NCBI GenBank assembly: GCA_029239785.1
Contig: JARBUG010000032.1
Span: 1-41,967 of the forward strand
Source: Symbiobacteriaceae bacterium
GTDB taxonomy: Bacteria; Bacillota; Sulfobacillia; Symbiobacteriales; Symbiobacteriaceae
Direction of reading: 5' to 3'
DNA: 41,967 nucleotides
Shown: positions 1 to 6,612 of the stretch, piece after piece
How positions within the stretch are numbered: position 1 is the stretch's first letter
Layout of the letters: every line of letters starts with the position of its first letter
Program-made: the position numbers and the translations under genes
Notes under the pieces: generated by a model
Told to the model about the DNA's origin: nothing
The model's database searches: none
Seen by the model: only the letters and a program-made list of their open reading frames with translations

Positions 1-321
1 GGCCGGCTTGTACTCGGCGTAGGCGTAAGCCAGGCCCGCTTCCACGAAGGCGCGGCCAAGCCCCCGGCCCGTCAGGTCCGGGCGGAGGCCCAGCCCAATC
101 TCCACCACATCGCCATCGGGCTGAAAGCAGAAGAAGCCGACCAGTTCCTCCTGCTCGTCCAGAACGGAACGGTACAGGTGGACCCAGTTCCCCGGGTCTA
201 GTAATTCCGCCAGGTCATCGGGGTCTTGGTCCATATCGTAAAAGGAATAGATGCCTTCGTAATGCCACTGGGCGATGCGGGTGGCGTCTCGCTCCGTCAT
301 GGGGCTGAGAATGAACTGCAT
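1..321 (-). CDS. GNAT-family N-acetyltransferase, C-terminus cut by window edge
   Basis: Reading from the ATG at 321 gives 107 residues open to the window edge. The protein begins MQFILSPMTERDATRIAQWHY and continues through a typical GNAT fold order: the N-terminal 'R.AT.IA.W.Y' segment, a central beta strand (LVGFFCF), and the acetyl-CoA-binding motif A (LRPDLTGRGLGRAFVEAGL, with RGLG as the pyrophosphate loop). Family knowledge: these enzymes move acetyl from acetyl-CoA to an amine; the substrate cannot be told. The ribosome site AGAAGGAG lies a few bases before the ATG. It diverges from the membrane-protein gene at 425, with a perfect palindrome between them. The missing part lies beyond base 1. 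Confidence 0.88.
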   Translation of the reverse strand, partial: MQFILSPMTERDATRIAQWHYEGIYSFYDMDQDPDDLAELLDPGNWVHLYRSVLDEQEELVGFFCFQPDGDVVEIGLGLRPDLTGRGLGRAFVEAGLAYAYAEYKPA

Positions 322-345
322 GGGTTCTCCTTCTGTGGGTGACGA

Positions 346-361
346 TGTCCGAATTCGGACA
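346..361. promoter_or_regulatory. Perfect 16-bp palindrome, candidate operator
   Basis: TGTCCGAATTCGGACA is a perfect 8+8 palindrome without spacer. It lies in the 103-bp gap between the divergent GNAT gene (start 321) and membrane-protein gene (start 425). Its size and place suit a dimeric repressor site. No T-tract follows, so it is not a terminator. No regulator is identifiable. Confidence 0.45.
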
Positions 362-424
362 CAGGTTGGCCGGTTCGACTGCTGGCCTCCGTGTTACGAT
401 GAAAGCAGGAGGAGGTGGTCGCAC

Positions 425-748
425 ATGATTTTCGCTGTGCTCTTCTACGTGGCGGCCCTGCTGGCGGCAGCGGCCATCATTGCCGGAGCGTGGGTTCATC
501 CCCGGTGGTACTGGGTGGCGGCGGGGCTGATTTACCTGGACAGTTTCCTGAGCGGTTTTTCCATCGGGCTCTACTTGCTGAGCCTGGCCTTCGTCACGAC
601 GGTCCTGGCGCTGAGCCACTCGCTGGGCTGGATCAAGCGGTTCTGGCACTCGGCGGCGGCAGTGGCCATCGGGATGCTCCTGTGGTGGGGAGCGGTCAGT
701 ACCATCGATGACTACTGGCTCTTTCTACCGATTTCGTGGTTGCCCTAG
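425..748 (+). CDS. Small four-helix membrane protein of unknown function
   Basis: The product has 107 residues, nearly all hydrophobic. Likely membrane segments are residues 2-23, 28-42, 45-66 and 75-92, with a short tail ending WLP. An upstream in-frame extension to 275 exists, but the ATG at 425 follows a strong AGGAGGAGG site (about 407-415) and starts directly with the first helix, so it is preferred. No family was recognised. A G/C hairpin begins at the stop codon (748-766) and a T-tailed terminator follows at 832-856, so this is a single-gene unit divergent from the GNAT gene. Confidence 0.72.
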   Translation: MIFAVLFYVAALLAAAAIIAGAWVHPRWYWVAAGLIYLDSFLSGFSIGLYLLSLAFVTTVLALSHSLGWIKRFWHSAAAVAIGMLLWWGAVSTIDDYWLFLPISWLP

Positions 749-831
749 GCACCCTCAATGGGTGCCGTAGCCCGTCAGGCGTGGGCCTAATCTCGACCGG
801 CCCATGCCGAGAGGGTCTAGGGTGGCGGTGA

Positions 832-856
832 AAGACTTGCTTCGGCAGGTCTTTTT
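832..856 (+). terminator. Intrinsic terminator after the membrane-protein gene
   Basis: The stem AAGACTTGC / GCAGGTCTT closes on a TTCG tetraloop, with one T-G wobble, and runs into TTTTTCT. A shorter hairpin without T-tract (GGCACCC-5 nt-GGGTGCC, 748-766) precedes it. The stretch between is otherwise featureless. Confidence 0.75.
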
Positions 857-928
857 CTGATTTAGTAGGAAGCGGCTGCATGCGGGGCGAACCCTAGGCA
901 GAACTCGTCAAAGGAGGACTCATCAATC

Positions 929-1483
929 ATGAAAACCGAACTCCAAAAGATGCTGGCCGGCGAGTTGTACAACGCCGCAGACCCGGAGTTGGTCGAGTTG
1001 AGGAACCGGGCCCGGCGCCTGGCGCGGGCATTTAACGCCACCACCGAACTGGAGTTGGAGCGCCGGTCTGAGATCCTGTCGGAGTGGTTTGGAGCCGTAG
1101 GCAGCGCCTACATCGAGCCCCCGTTCCAATGCGACTACGGTGGCCACGTTCGTGTGGGCAAGAACTTTTACATGAACTTCAACTGCATCATTTTGGACAG
1201 CGCACTGGTGGAGATTGGCGATAACGTGGCGTGTGCGCCCGGGGTGCAGATCCTCACGGCGCACCATCCAGTGCGGGCGGCGGAGCGCATTTTGGGGCCG
1301 GAACTGGCCTCCCCGATCAAAATTGGCAATAACGTCTGGATCGGCGCGGGCGCTATCATTTGCCCTGGGGTGACGATCGGCGATAATACCACGATTGGGG
1401 CGGGGTCGGTGGTGACGAAGGATATCCCGGCGAACGTAGTCGCAGCCGGAAATCCGTGCCGGGTGATCCGCACGATCGAATAA
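929..1483 (+). CDS. maa: Maltose/galactoside-type O-acetyltransferase
   Basis: The product has 184 residues, the normal length of the LacA/Maa/NodL family. An N-terminal helical cap (about 1-60, MKTELQKMLAGELYNAADPE is the family opening) is followed by a left-handed beta-helix of hexapeptide repeats (about 70-175; IGDNV, IGNNVWIGAGA, IGDNTTIGAGSVV). The catalytic histidine is expected in LTAHHPV (H113). Family role: transfer of acetyl from acetyl-CoA to the 6-hydroxyl of maltose, glucose or a related sugar in the cytoplasm, as a homotrimer. The start follows an AAAGGAGG site at about 910. It stands alone, convergent with the small minus-strand gene at 1497. The exact sugar is not predictable. 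Confidence 0.9.
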   Translation: MKTELQKMLAGELYNAADPELVELRNRARRLARAFNATTELELERRSEILSEWFGAVGSAYIEPPFQCDYGGHVRVGKNFYMNFNCIILDSALVEIGDNVACAPGVQILTAHHPVRAAERILGPELASPIKIGNNVWIGAGAIICPGVTIGDNTTIGAGSVVTKDIPANVVAAGNPCRVIRTIE

Positions 1484-1496
1484 GGCGCCCCCGGAT

Positions 1497-1706
1497 TCAC
1501 CGGTTCGGGTCGCCGTACTTATCCCGGCTCAAGTCCCGCAGGATATCGATGATCTCGCTTTCGCTCAACCCCACGTCCTCCAGGCGACGGCGCACTTCCA
1601 CCTGCGTGGCGTACCACTGGTCGCCCACCCGGTAGCCGCTGCCGTCAACGGTTACCCGCAGGGGCTTGGGAAAGAGCCGCTGGAGCCATCTAGAGAGAAA
1701 GCTCAT
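1497..1706 (-). CDS. Small conserved-looking protein, unknown function
   Basis: The 69-residue product starts MSFLSRWLQRLFPKPLRVTV and ends with a charged helix (SESEIIDILRDLSRDKYGDPNR). The first helix is amphipathic and basic, so peripheral membrane contact is possible. The ATG at 1706 has a GGAGGT site 9-10 bases upstream, which supports a real gene. The middle (YRVGDQWYATQVEVRRRLEDVGL) looks like a small beta hairpin plus helix. No family recognised. It lies tail-to-tail with the acetyltransferase gene and head-to-head with the HAD gene. Confidence 0.65.
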   Translation of the reverse strand: MSFLSRWLQRLFPKPLRVTVDGSGYRVGDQWYATQVEVRRRLEDVGLSESEIIDILRDLSRDKYGDPNR

Positions 1707-1774
1707 CGGGGGGATACCTCCGGTTCGGGCCGGTTTGTATTTTCAGGTTATCCGCTCGGGGAGGAGTGGGCAAG

Positions 1775-2437
1775 GTGCGGGTTGCGATTTTTGATCTGGA
1801 CGGGACGCTCCTGGTGGGGACCAAGAGCGTCATGCCTGACCTGGCAGGTGTCTTCTGGCGGCGGGGCTACCGCCGGTGGCGCGGCGTGCCACTGCTGCTG
1901 GTGGCCGGGTTGATGGGGCTGGTCCGCAAGCTGCGGCTAATCAGCACCGAGGGATACACGCGCCTGGGCACCCGGCTGATCGTCAGGTGGATGGGTGGCG
2001 ATCAAGTTGATAAGTTGGCGCCCTATTTCACAGAGACCGTTCGTCGGCAACGTGTGCGGCCCGAGACGTTGGCGGCGCTGCGGCGGCATCAGGCGGAGGG
2101 AACGACATGCCTGGTGGTCTCGGCGGTGGTTCAGCCCCTGCTGGACCGCTTTGCCGAGGAGTTTGGCTGTACGGCCCTGGGCACGCCGCTGGAAGTGTCC
2201 GCCGCCGGGCGGCTGTCGGGCCGGTTTGCGGGTCCCTTCTGCTCAGGCACCGGGAAGGTCGCGGCGGTGCAGCGCTGGGCAGAAGGGCATCAGGTTGACT
2301 GGAGGCAGAGCTGGGCCTACGGTGACACCCTGCCGGACGCCGCCCTGCTGGCACTGGTTGGGCACGCAGTGGCGGTGGCGCCTGACGCACAGCTGCGGGC
2401 GGAAGCGCTCCGGCGCCAGTGGCACGTCATGGAGTGA
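1775..2437 (+). CDS. HAD-superfamily (IB, SerB-like) phosphatase
   Basis: The 220-residue product has all four HAD motifs: DLDGT (D7 nucleophile, D9 acid/base), S116 in LVVSAV, K161 in GTGKVAAVQRW, and GDTLPD (D184, D188) for magnesium. The helical cap after motif I marks subclass IB, the group of phosphoserine phosphatase-like enzymes. The substrate is unknown. GTG at 1775 is preferred over GTG at 1766 because GGGGAGGA ends at 1765, leaving nine bases to 1775 and none to 1766. The nucleotidyltransferase gene follows after 16 bases with its own ribosome site, so the two are probably co-transcribed. Confidence 0.85.
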   Translation: MRVAIFDLDGTLLVGTKSVMPDLAGVFWRRGYRRWRGVPLLLVAGLMGLVRKLRLISTEGYTRLGTRLIVRWMGGDQVDKLAPYFTETVRRQRVRPETLAALRRHQAEGTTCLVVSAVVQPLLDRFAEEFGCTALGTPLEVSAAGRLSGRFAGPFCSGTGKVAAVQRWAEGHQVDWRQSWAYGDTLPDAALLALVGHAVAVAPDAQLRAEALRRQWHVME

Positions 2438-2453
2438 AAGAGGAGACCGAGGG

Positions 2454-3209
2454 ATGACAGAGCAAGCCGCCCGGCACCTGGCCGAGTCATATCTGGCTGG
2501 CCGGGCTCGTACACAGCAGGCATTTCAGTATATGGAGCCGGTGTTGGACCGGTCGCTGCTCCTGGTAATTGGCAGCTATTCAATCGGCATGGCCCGGCCC
2601 GGGTCGGATCTTGACCTGGAGCTGATCGTGCCGGATGAGGAGTACCCGGCGCTGCTGGCGGCCGCCGGCGGTGTGCGGGGGCTCTGGGTGCACGATGAGC
2701 AGCATCGGCCGCTGACGGATATCAAGGTCAGGCCCCTGGCCTGGCTGCGAGAGCAGCTGAGCGGCCAGGACCCGGTCTCACTCTGGGTCTACCAGCGGGC
2801 GGTGGCGGTGCATGATCCCACCGGCGTCTTTGTCGCCCTGCTGGCGGCAGGGTTGGAGCGGTTCCGCGACGTCGCACCGGGGCTGGTACGGCGGCACTAC
2901 CGGGACCTGCGCAGTGGCGTGACCACCGGTGAAATGCGCGACGCCCTCGCCCGCCAGATCATGCTGGGCAAGGTGGTCGAGGCGGCGCTCGTGTTGCCGC
3001 TGCTGGCGGCGGGTGAGCCGCATCCGTACCCGAAGTGGCAGGCCTGGTGGCTCGGCGGCCGGCATCCGCTGGGGCCTGAGATCGTAAGGCTCTGCGCATC
3101 GGCCGGCGATGAGGCGGCCTTCCGTCAACTGCGACGCCTGATCGACGGGATCCTGATCGATGCAGGATACGGCGACAGTCTGGTCCGGGACTTCTGGCGG
3201 AAGTTATGA
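2454..3209 (+). CDS. Nucleotidyltransferase-fold protein
   Basis: The 251-residue product has the pol-beta nucleotidyltransferase signature GSYSIGMARPGSDLDLELI at 40-58: GS at 40-41 and the metal-binding Asp pair D52 and D54. A helical C-terminal half (about 130-251) resembles the substrate domain of aminoglycoside nucleotidyltransferases and related proteins, but no resistance function can be assigned. The ATG at 2454 follows AAAGAGGAGA; an out-of-phase longer reading overlapping the HAD gene is rejected. It sits between the HAD phosphatase and the DUF952 gene in a tight same-strand run (gaps of 16 and 15 bases). Confidence 0.8.
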   Translation: MTEQAARHLAESYLAGRARTQQAFQYMEPVLDRSLLLVIGSYSIGMARPGSDLDLELIVPDEEYPALLAAAGGVRGLWVHDEQHRPLTDIKVRPLAWLREQLSGQDPVSLWVYQRAVAVHDPTGVFVALLAAGLERFRDVAPGLVRRHYRDLRSGVTTGEMRDALARQIMLGKVVEAALVLPLLAAGEPHPYPKWQAWWLGGRHPLGPEIVRLCASAGDEAAFRQLRRLIDGILIDAGYGDSLVRDFWRKL

Positions 3210-3224
3210 AGGAGCGGATTTACA

Positions 3225-3569
3225 ATGCGACTGACCTACCACGGCACGCCGAAGGCCTATTGGGAATCCTTCGATCCGAACGCGGCCTATGTGCCGCCCG
3301 AGTTTGGCCGGGAAGGCTTTATTCACTGCACCGACGGGCGTGAGGCGGTCTCGATCATTCTGACCCTGGTCTATCGGAAGCAACTTGAACCCTTTGTGGT
3401 GCTGTACATCGATCTTGATCGCGTGCAGGCCGAGGTCAAATATGAAGACCCGGCCGGCATCTATCCGCACATTTATGGGCCCCTGAATCGAGATGCCATC
3501 GTGGCCGTTCGTGATGTGGAGCGGACACCAGAGGGAATCTTCCATATGCCGCCCGTGTCAGAGGCGTGA
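3225..3569 (+). CDS. DUF952-family protein
   Basis: The 114-residue product fits DUF952 in length and pattern: a GFIHCT motif near residue 31 (EGFIHCTDGREA), a VVLYIDLDRV strand near 62 and the HIYGPLNRDAIVAV block near 84. These blocks are diagnostic of a family with no proven biochemistry. A GAAGGAG site precedes the ATG. It ends a three-gene run with the HAD phosphatase and nucleotidyltransferase. Confidence 0.85.
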   Translation: MRLTYHGTPKAYWESFDPNAAYVPPEFGREGFIHCTDGREAVSIILTLVYRKQLEPFVVLYIDLDRVQAEVKYEDPAGIYPHIYGPLNRDAIVAVRDVERTPEGIFHMPPVSEA

Positions 3570-3641
3570 TATTGCTGGACGTCCCTGGACAGACTAGAGT
3601 TGGTCCCACGGAACCACTCCAATCAAAAGGGGGCGTTCCAG

Positions 3642-3848
3642 TTGGCGGATGATGCGAAACACCTTGGGGCGAAGCTGTTTGCGGACGGCCTGACTCGTGG
3701 ATACGCGACGCCTGATCCTGAGAAAGGCACGTACGAGTTCGGGACAGAGTTGACCGAGGGTGGCGGACTGTCGGCGCTGAAGAACGCCACCTACGGCGCT
3801 TCTGGCCAGAGGACGGCCGGCGCCTACCGGGGCAAGCAGGGCCGCTAG
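3642..3848 (+). CDS. Small hydrophilic glycine-rich protein, possibly spore-related
   Basis: From TTG 3642 (AAAAGGGGGCG site just before) the product has 68 residues, Gly-, Ala- and Tyr-rich, without membrane segments. An alternative TTG at 3600 adds 14 residues but has no clear ribosome site. Short motifs EFGTEL and GAYRGK recall FGT and AYRGK in the small protein at 19360-19620. The FGTE piece is also loosely like gamma-type small acid-soluble spore proteins, but the match is too short to name it. A strong terminator follows at 3856. Confidence 0.55.
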   Translation: MADDAKHLGAKLFADGLTRGYATPDPEKGTYEFGTELTEGGGLSALKNATYGASGQRTAGAYRGKQGR

Positions 3849-3855
3849 CGGGACC

Positions 3856-3888
3856 AAAGGGAGGGGGCAAATCGCCCTCTCCCTTTTT
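3856..3888 (+). terminator. Intrinsic terminator
   Basis: The 13-bp stem AAAGGGAGGGGGC / GCCCTCTCCCTTT has one mismatch, a five-base AAATC loop and a T-run (3884-3888). It ends the small-protein transcript and isolates the S-layer gene downstream. Confidence 0.9.
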
Positions 3889-3952
3889 CATGGGAACTTA
3901 TCAGATGGCTATATCGTCCCACAGGCAGAAATGTTCTGGGGGGCGAATCATC

Positions 3953-5053
3953 ATGGTCCGTCATCGTCCATCGTTGATGATGTTGTCGCTGCTGTTCGGC
4001 TGTTCCGTTCTGCTCACCGCGGCGCCCCGTGTTGCGGCGGAGGGGGCTGCTTCCCTGGCCACCCCGGCCCGGCACTGGGCGGCCGGGGCGGTGGACAACC
4101 TGGTGGCCCGGCTGGCCTGGAGCGCACCAACCGACCTGGACGCCCCGATTCCCCGGGACGAATGGCGCCGGTTGGTCTCCAAGATGCTGGGCCAACAGCC
4201 CGACCTGGAACGTGAGAAGTGGGTCTGGGACTACACGGGCGGCCTGTCTGGCGAGGAGTTCGTCGTCCGGCGTGAAGATGCCTTCGGCGGGCTGATGAAG
4301 CTGGCCACCGTCTTCCGCGGCGAGAAGGCGCACACCGCCGATCCATCAGGGCTGGCCCCCTACGGGGACGGCGTGCGGGTGGCAGATCATCAGCGGGTGC
4401 TGGTGGCGGGCGCCCTCAAGCATGGCCTGGTGACGGGCTACCCCGGTGGGCTGTTGCACCCGAAGCGGCCGCTGGCCTATGGTGAGGCCGCAGTGCTGGT
4501 TGACCGGTTCCTCGCCCGGTACGGCGGGCCGACAAAGGCCTGGATGGAGCCGCAGGCGGGTGAGTGGCCGAGGCCACGGCCCTTTGCCAGCGGCATGGCG
4601 CCGCTCTTTCCAATCGACCAGGTGATTCATACCGGTTTTTCCGTGGGATCGGCTGGCACGGCGTGGCTCGTGATCAATGGGGCTGCGTGGGCGCCTGAAC
4701 TGCCCGGCCTGGGCGCCGCCCCGGCAGGCCAGGTCTGGGTGGCCGTCGACACCGAAATATACAACTGGGAGAAGACCGAGCTGACCATCGCCCCGGGCAC
4801 CTTGCGATTCCGCCTTCAGGATTCGTGGGCCAAGGTGAACATAGAGACCGCCGCCAACCCGTTTGCAGCGGGTACCGTGGTGCTGAAGCAGCGGGGGTCG
4901 GTGCGGGGCCTGGTGGTCTTTGCCGTGCCCGCCGGCATGCAGGGGATGTGGTTCCAGTGCGAATCCAAGCTGGGATTCGCCCCTGGCAAGGGAGATGGCT
5001 ATAACGGCGCGAGCCGGGGCTTCCTGGGGAACCTGCCGAAGGCGACCCAATAA
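3953..5053 (+). CDS. Exported protein with S-layer-homology repeats and a DUF4352-like domain
   Basis: The 366-residue product opens with a signal peptide (MVRHRPSLMMLSLLFGCSVL..., cleavage likely after AAPRVAA). Residues about 38-170 hold two S-layer-homology-type segments: HWAAGAVDNLVARLAW with PIPRDEWRRLVSKMLG, and ALKHGLVTGYPGGLLHPKRP with LAYGEAAVLVDRFLARYG. These usually anchor proteins to cell-wall polymers. The last 130 residues form a beta-rich domain (WVAVDTEIYNWEKTEL..., VVFAVPAG) like DUF4352/telokin-like proteins. The ATG at 3953 follows GGGGGGCG; an in-frame ATG at 3890 lies inside the upstream terminator and is rejected. Predicted location: cell surface. Confidence 0.78.
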   Translation: MVRHRPSLMMLSLLFGCSVLLTAAPRVAAEGAASLATPARHWAAGAVDNLVARLAWSAPTDLDAPIPRDEWRRLVSKMLGQQPDLEREKWVWDYTGGLSGEEFVVRREDAFGGLMKLATVFRGEKAHTADPSGLAPYGDGVRVADHQRVLVAGALKHGLVTGYPGGLLHPKRPLAYGEAAVLVDRFLARYGGPTKAWMEPQAGEWPRPRPFASGMAPLFPIDQVIHTGFSVGSAGTAWLVINGAAWAPELPGLGAAPAGQVWVAVDTEIYNWEKTELTIAPGTLRFRLQDSWAKVNIETAANPFAAGTVVLKQRGSVRGLVVFAVPAGMQGMWFQCESKLGFAPGKGDGYNGASRGFLGNLPKATQ

Positions 5054-5072
5054 GGGCACCGCGCATAAGGAG

Positions 5073-5109
5073 AATCCCCCCGGGCATGGCTAATGCCGGG
5101 GGGATTTTC
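5073..5109 (+). terminator. Hairpin terminator overlapping the next gene's ribosome site
   Basis: AATCCCCCCGGGCA pairs with TGCCGGGGGGATT (one bulged G), followed by TTC. It ends the S-layer gene transcript. Its 3' arm supplies the GGGGGG run that would be the ribosome site for ATG 5110, so the structure could also limit translation of the next gene. Confidence 0.7.
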
Positions 5110-5601
5110 ATGCTGCTTCCTTTGCTGATCCTTGCGCTTACCACCGTGGCCGGTCCCGCCACCTACACAGACCCGTTCGCCTACTGTGCCGCCGTGGGAA
5201 CGATCGACGCGCCGGACGCCCGATGGGTGGGGGATAAGGTGCCGGTCGTCATCGCCCGCGCCCTGCGCCGGGCGTTTACTGGCAGCGCCGAGGGCGAGTT
5301 GAAAATGTTCCAGCGAGGATCCTTCTGGCGCTGCATGGGCGGCAAGGTCTATGCCTGCACCGTCGGCGCCAACTTACCCTGCCAGTCGAAGGCGAACCTC
5401 AGCCGTACCCCGACGCCGGCCATGGTCCAGCACTGCCAGTCCAACCCGGATGCGGACTTTATCCCGATGTACGTGCGTGATCGGGCGTCGATCTACGACT
5501 GGGCCTGCCGGGCCGGGCAACCGGTCATCACGCAGCAGATCACCAAACCGGACGCGCAGGGCTTTCTGTCGAACATCTGGTATGAGATCAAGCCGGGATA
5601 G
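5110..5601 (+). CDS. Small exported Cys-containing protein, unknown function
   Basis: From ATG 5110 the product has 163 residues and starts with a short signal-like segment (MLLPLLILALTTVAGPATY). An in-frame ATG at 5086 falls in the terminator loop and would put eight residues before the hydrophobic core. The mature part has six cysteines (YCAAVG, WRCMGG, YACTVG, LPCQSK, QHCQSN, WACRAG), an even number that fits disulfides outside the cell. No family recognised. It is convergent with the GNAT gene, four bases apart. Confidence 0.65.
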   Translation: MLLPLLILALTTVAGPATYTDPFAYCAAVGTIDAPDARWVGDKVPVVIARALRRAFTGSAEGELKMFQRGSFWRCMGGKVYACTVGANLPCQSKANLSRTPTPAMVQHCQSNPDADFIPMYVRDRASIYDWACRAGQPVITQQITKPDAQGFLSNIWYEIKPG

Positions 5602-5604
5602 CAC

Positions 5605-6411
5605 CTACTCCTGAAACACCGCCTTGGTGTACGCGATGCGGAACCCGGCCCGCTCCATGTTGCACTGCGAGATGCTCCCCACATCGGTCTGGGTGACCAG
5701 CAGGTCGCACCCGGCAGCCCTGGCGTCGGCGGCACGGCGGGCGATCAGGGCCGTTTGGGCGCCCCGCCCCCGGTACTGGGGCAGCGTGCCGGCCATCCAG
5801 AGCGACCCCACGCCCCCATCGATGCGAAGCTGGGCGCCCGCCGCCCGCTCCCCGTCTATGTATGCAATATAGCTCCGCCACTGCGAATGATGGGCGGTGG
5901 CTCGCATCTCGTCGCCCATCCAGCGTTCCCAATCCGGTCCCCGCAGGTCGAATACCAGGGGGTTCAGCCAGGCCAGCCACTCGATCTCTTCCTTGGTCTC
6001 GGCAGGGCGCACATGGGCCGCACCCGCCGCTGGCCTGACGGCGCCCGGCGCACAACACAGCGCCTGCTGAAAGCCGGTGAGCCGCAGTCCCCGCTCAGAC
6101 AGCCCCTGCAGGAACTTGGCATTTTGCGCGAAGGGGCTCACATCGACCCGAACGGAGACGCCCTTCGCCCGCAGGAAAGCAATCGCCTCATCAAGGGGCG
6201 CCTCTTCCCCCGGCCCGGCCATCATGATCCGATTGGGCAACCGGCGCCGCCCCATACCGGGCACCGCCAGCGCCATTACCTCGCCGAACCGTCGCACATC
6301 AGCGCCGTAAGGATTCCCGGGCATGGCCGCCAGCGCTTCAACAAAGGCAGCCCAGTCATTCGCTTCCGCCTGCTCCACCCGCTGCGCCAGCAGCGCATCT
6401 GTGACAATCAC
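5605..6411 (-). CDS. GNAT-family N-acetyltransferase (two-lobed)
   Basis: From GTG 6411 the product has 268 residues. The C-terminal third holds the GNAT core: LWMAGTLPQYRGRGAQTALI (acetyl-CoA loop RGRGAQ) and the closing N.ER.GF segment (NMERAGFRIAYTKAVFQE). The N-terminal half looks like a degenerate second lobe, as in other ~270-residue GNAT proteins. GTG 6411 is chosen because AGGAGG (6419-6424) precedes it by seven bases; an in-frame ATG at 6483 has no ribosome site. Substrate unknown. It is convergent with the small exported protein and follows the exporter operon on the same strand, but the exporter comes first and ends in its own terminator. Confidence 0.82.
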   Translation of the reverse strand: MIVTDALLAQRVEQAEANDWAAFVEALAAMPGNPYGADVRRFGEVMALAVPGMGRRRLPNRIMMAGPGEEAPLDEAIAFLRAKGVSVRVDVSPFAQNAKFLQGLSERGLRLTGFQQALCCAPGAVRPAAGAAHVRPAETKEEIEWLAWLNPLVFDLRGPDWERWMGDEMRATAHHSQWRSYIAYIDGERAAGAQLRIDGGVGSLWMAGTLPQYRGRGAQTALIARRAADARAAGCDLLVTQTDVGSISQCNMERAGFRIAYTKAVFQE

Positions 6412-6561
6412 GCCAACGCCTCCTGTTGCGCGCCCCTGCAGATCTCCCTTTTTGTAGAACCAAAGTACATCATCCCAGGTCATTTATTTATGAGAATTGC
6501 CCAGAACGTCCTGCTGGGAGAAAGCCGCGTTTACCCCGAAATCCGCGGCTAAATAAATGCC

Positions 6562-6606
6562 CCAAAAAGCAAGGAGCGACCGCCCGGTGAAAGGCGGCCG
6601 CTCCTT
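6562..6606 (-). terminator. Intrinsic terminator of the ABC exporter operon
   Basis: Read on the minus strand, GAAGGAGCGGCCGCC pairs with GGCGGTCGCTCCTT around a short loop, followed two bases later by TTTTT. It ends the 10121-6613 operon. Confidence 0.8.
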
Positions 6607-6612
6607 CAAGAA

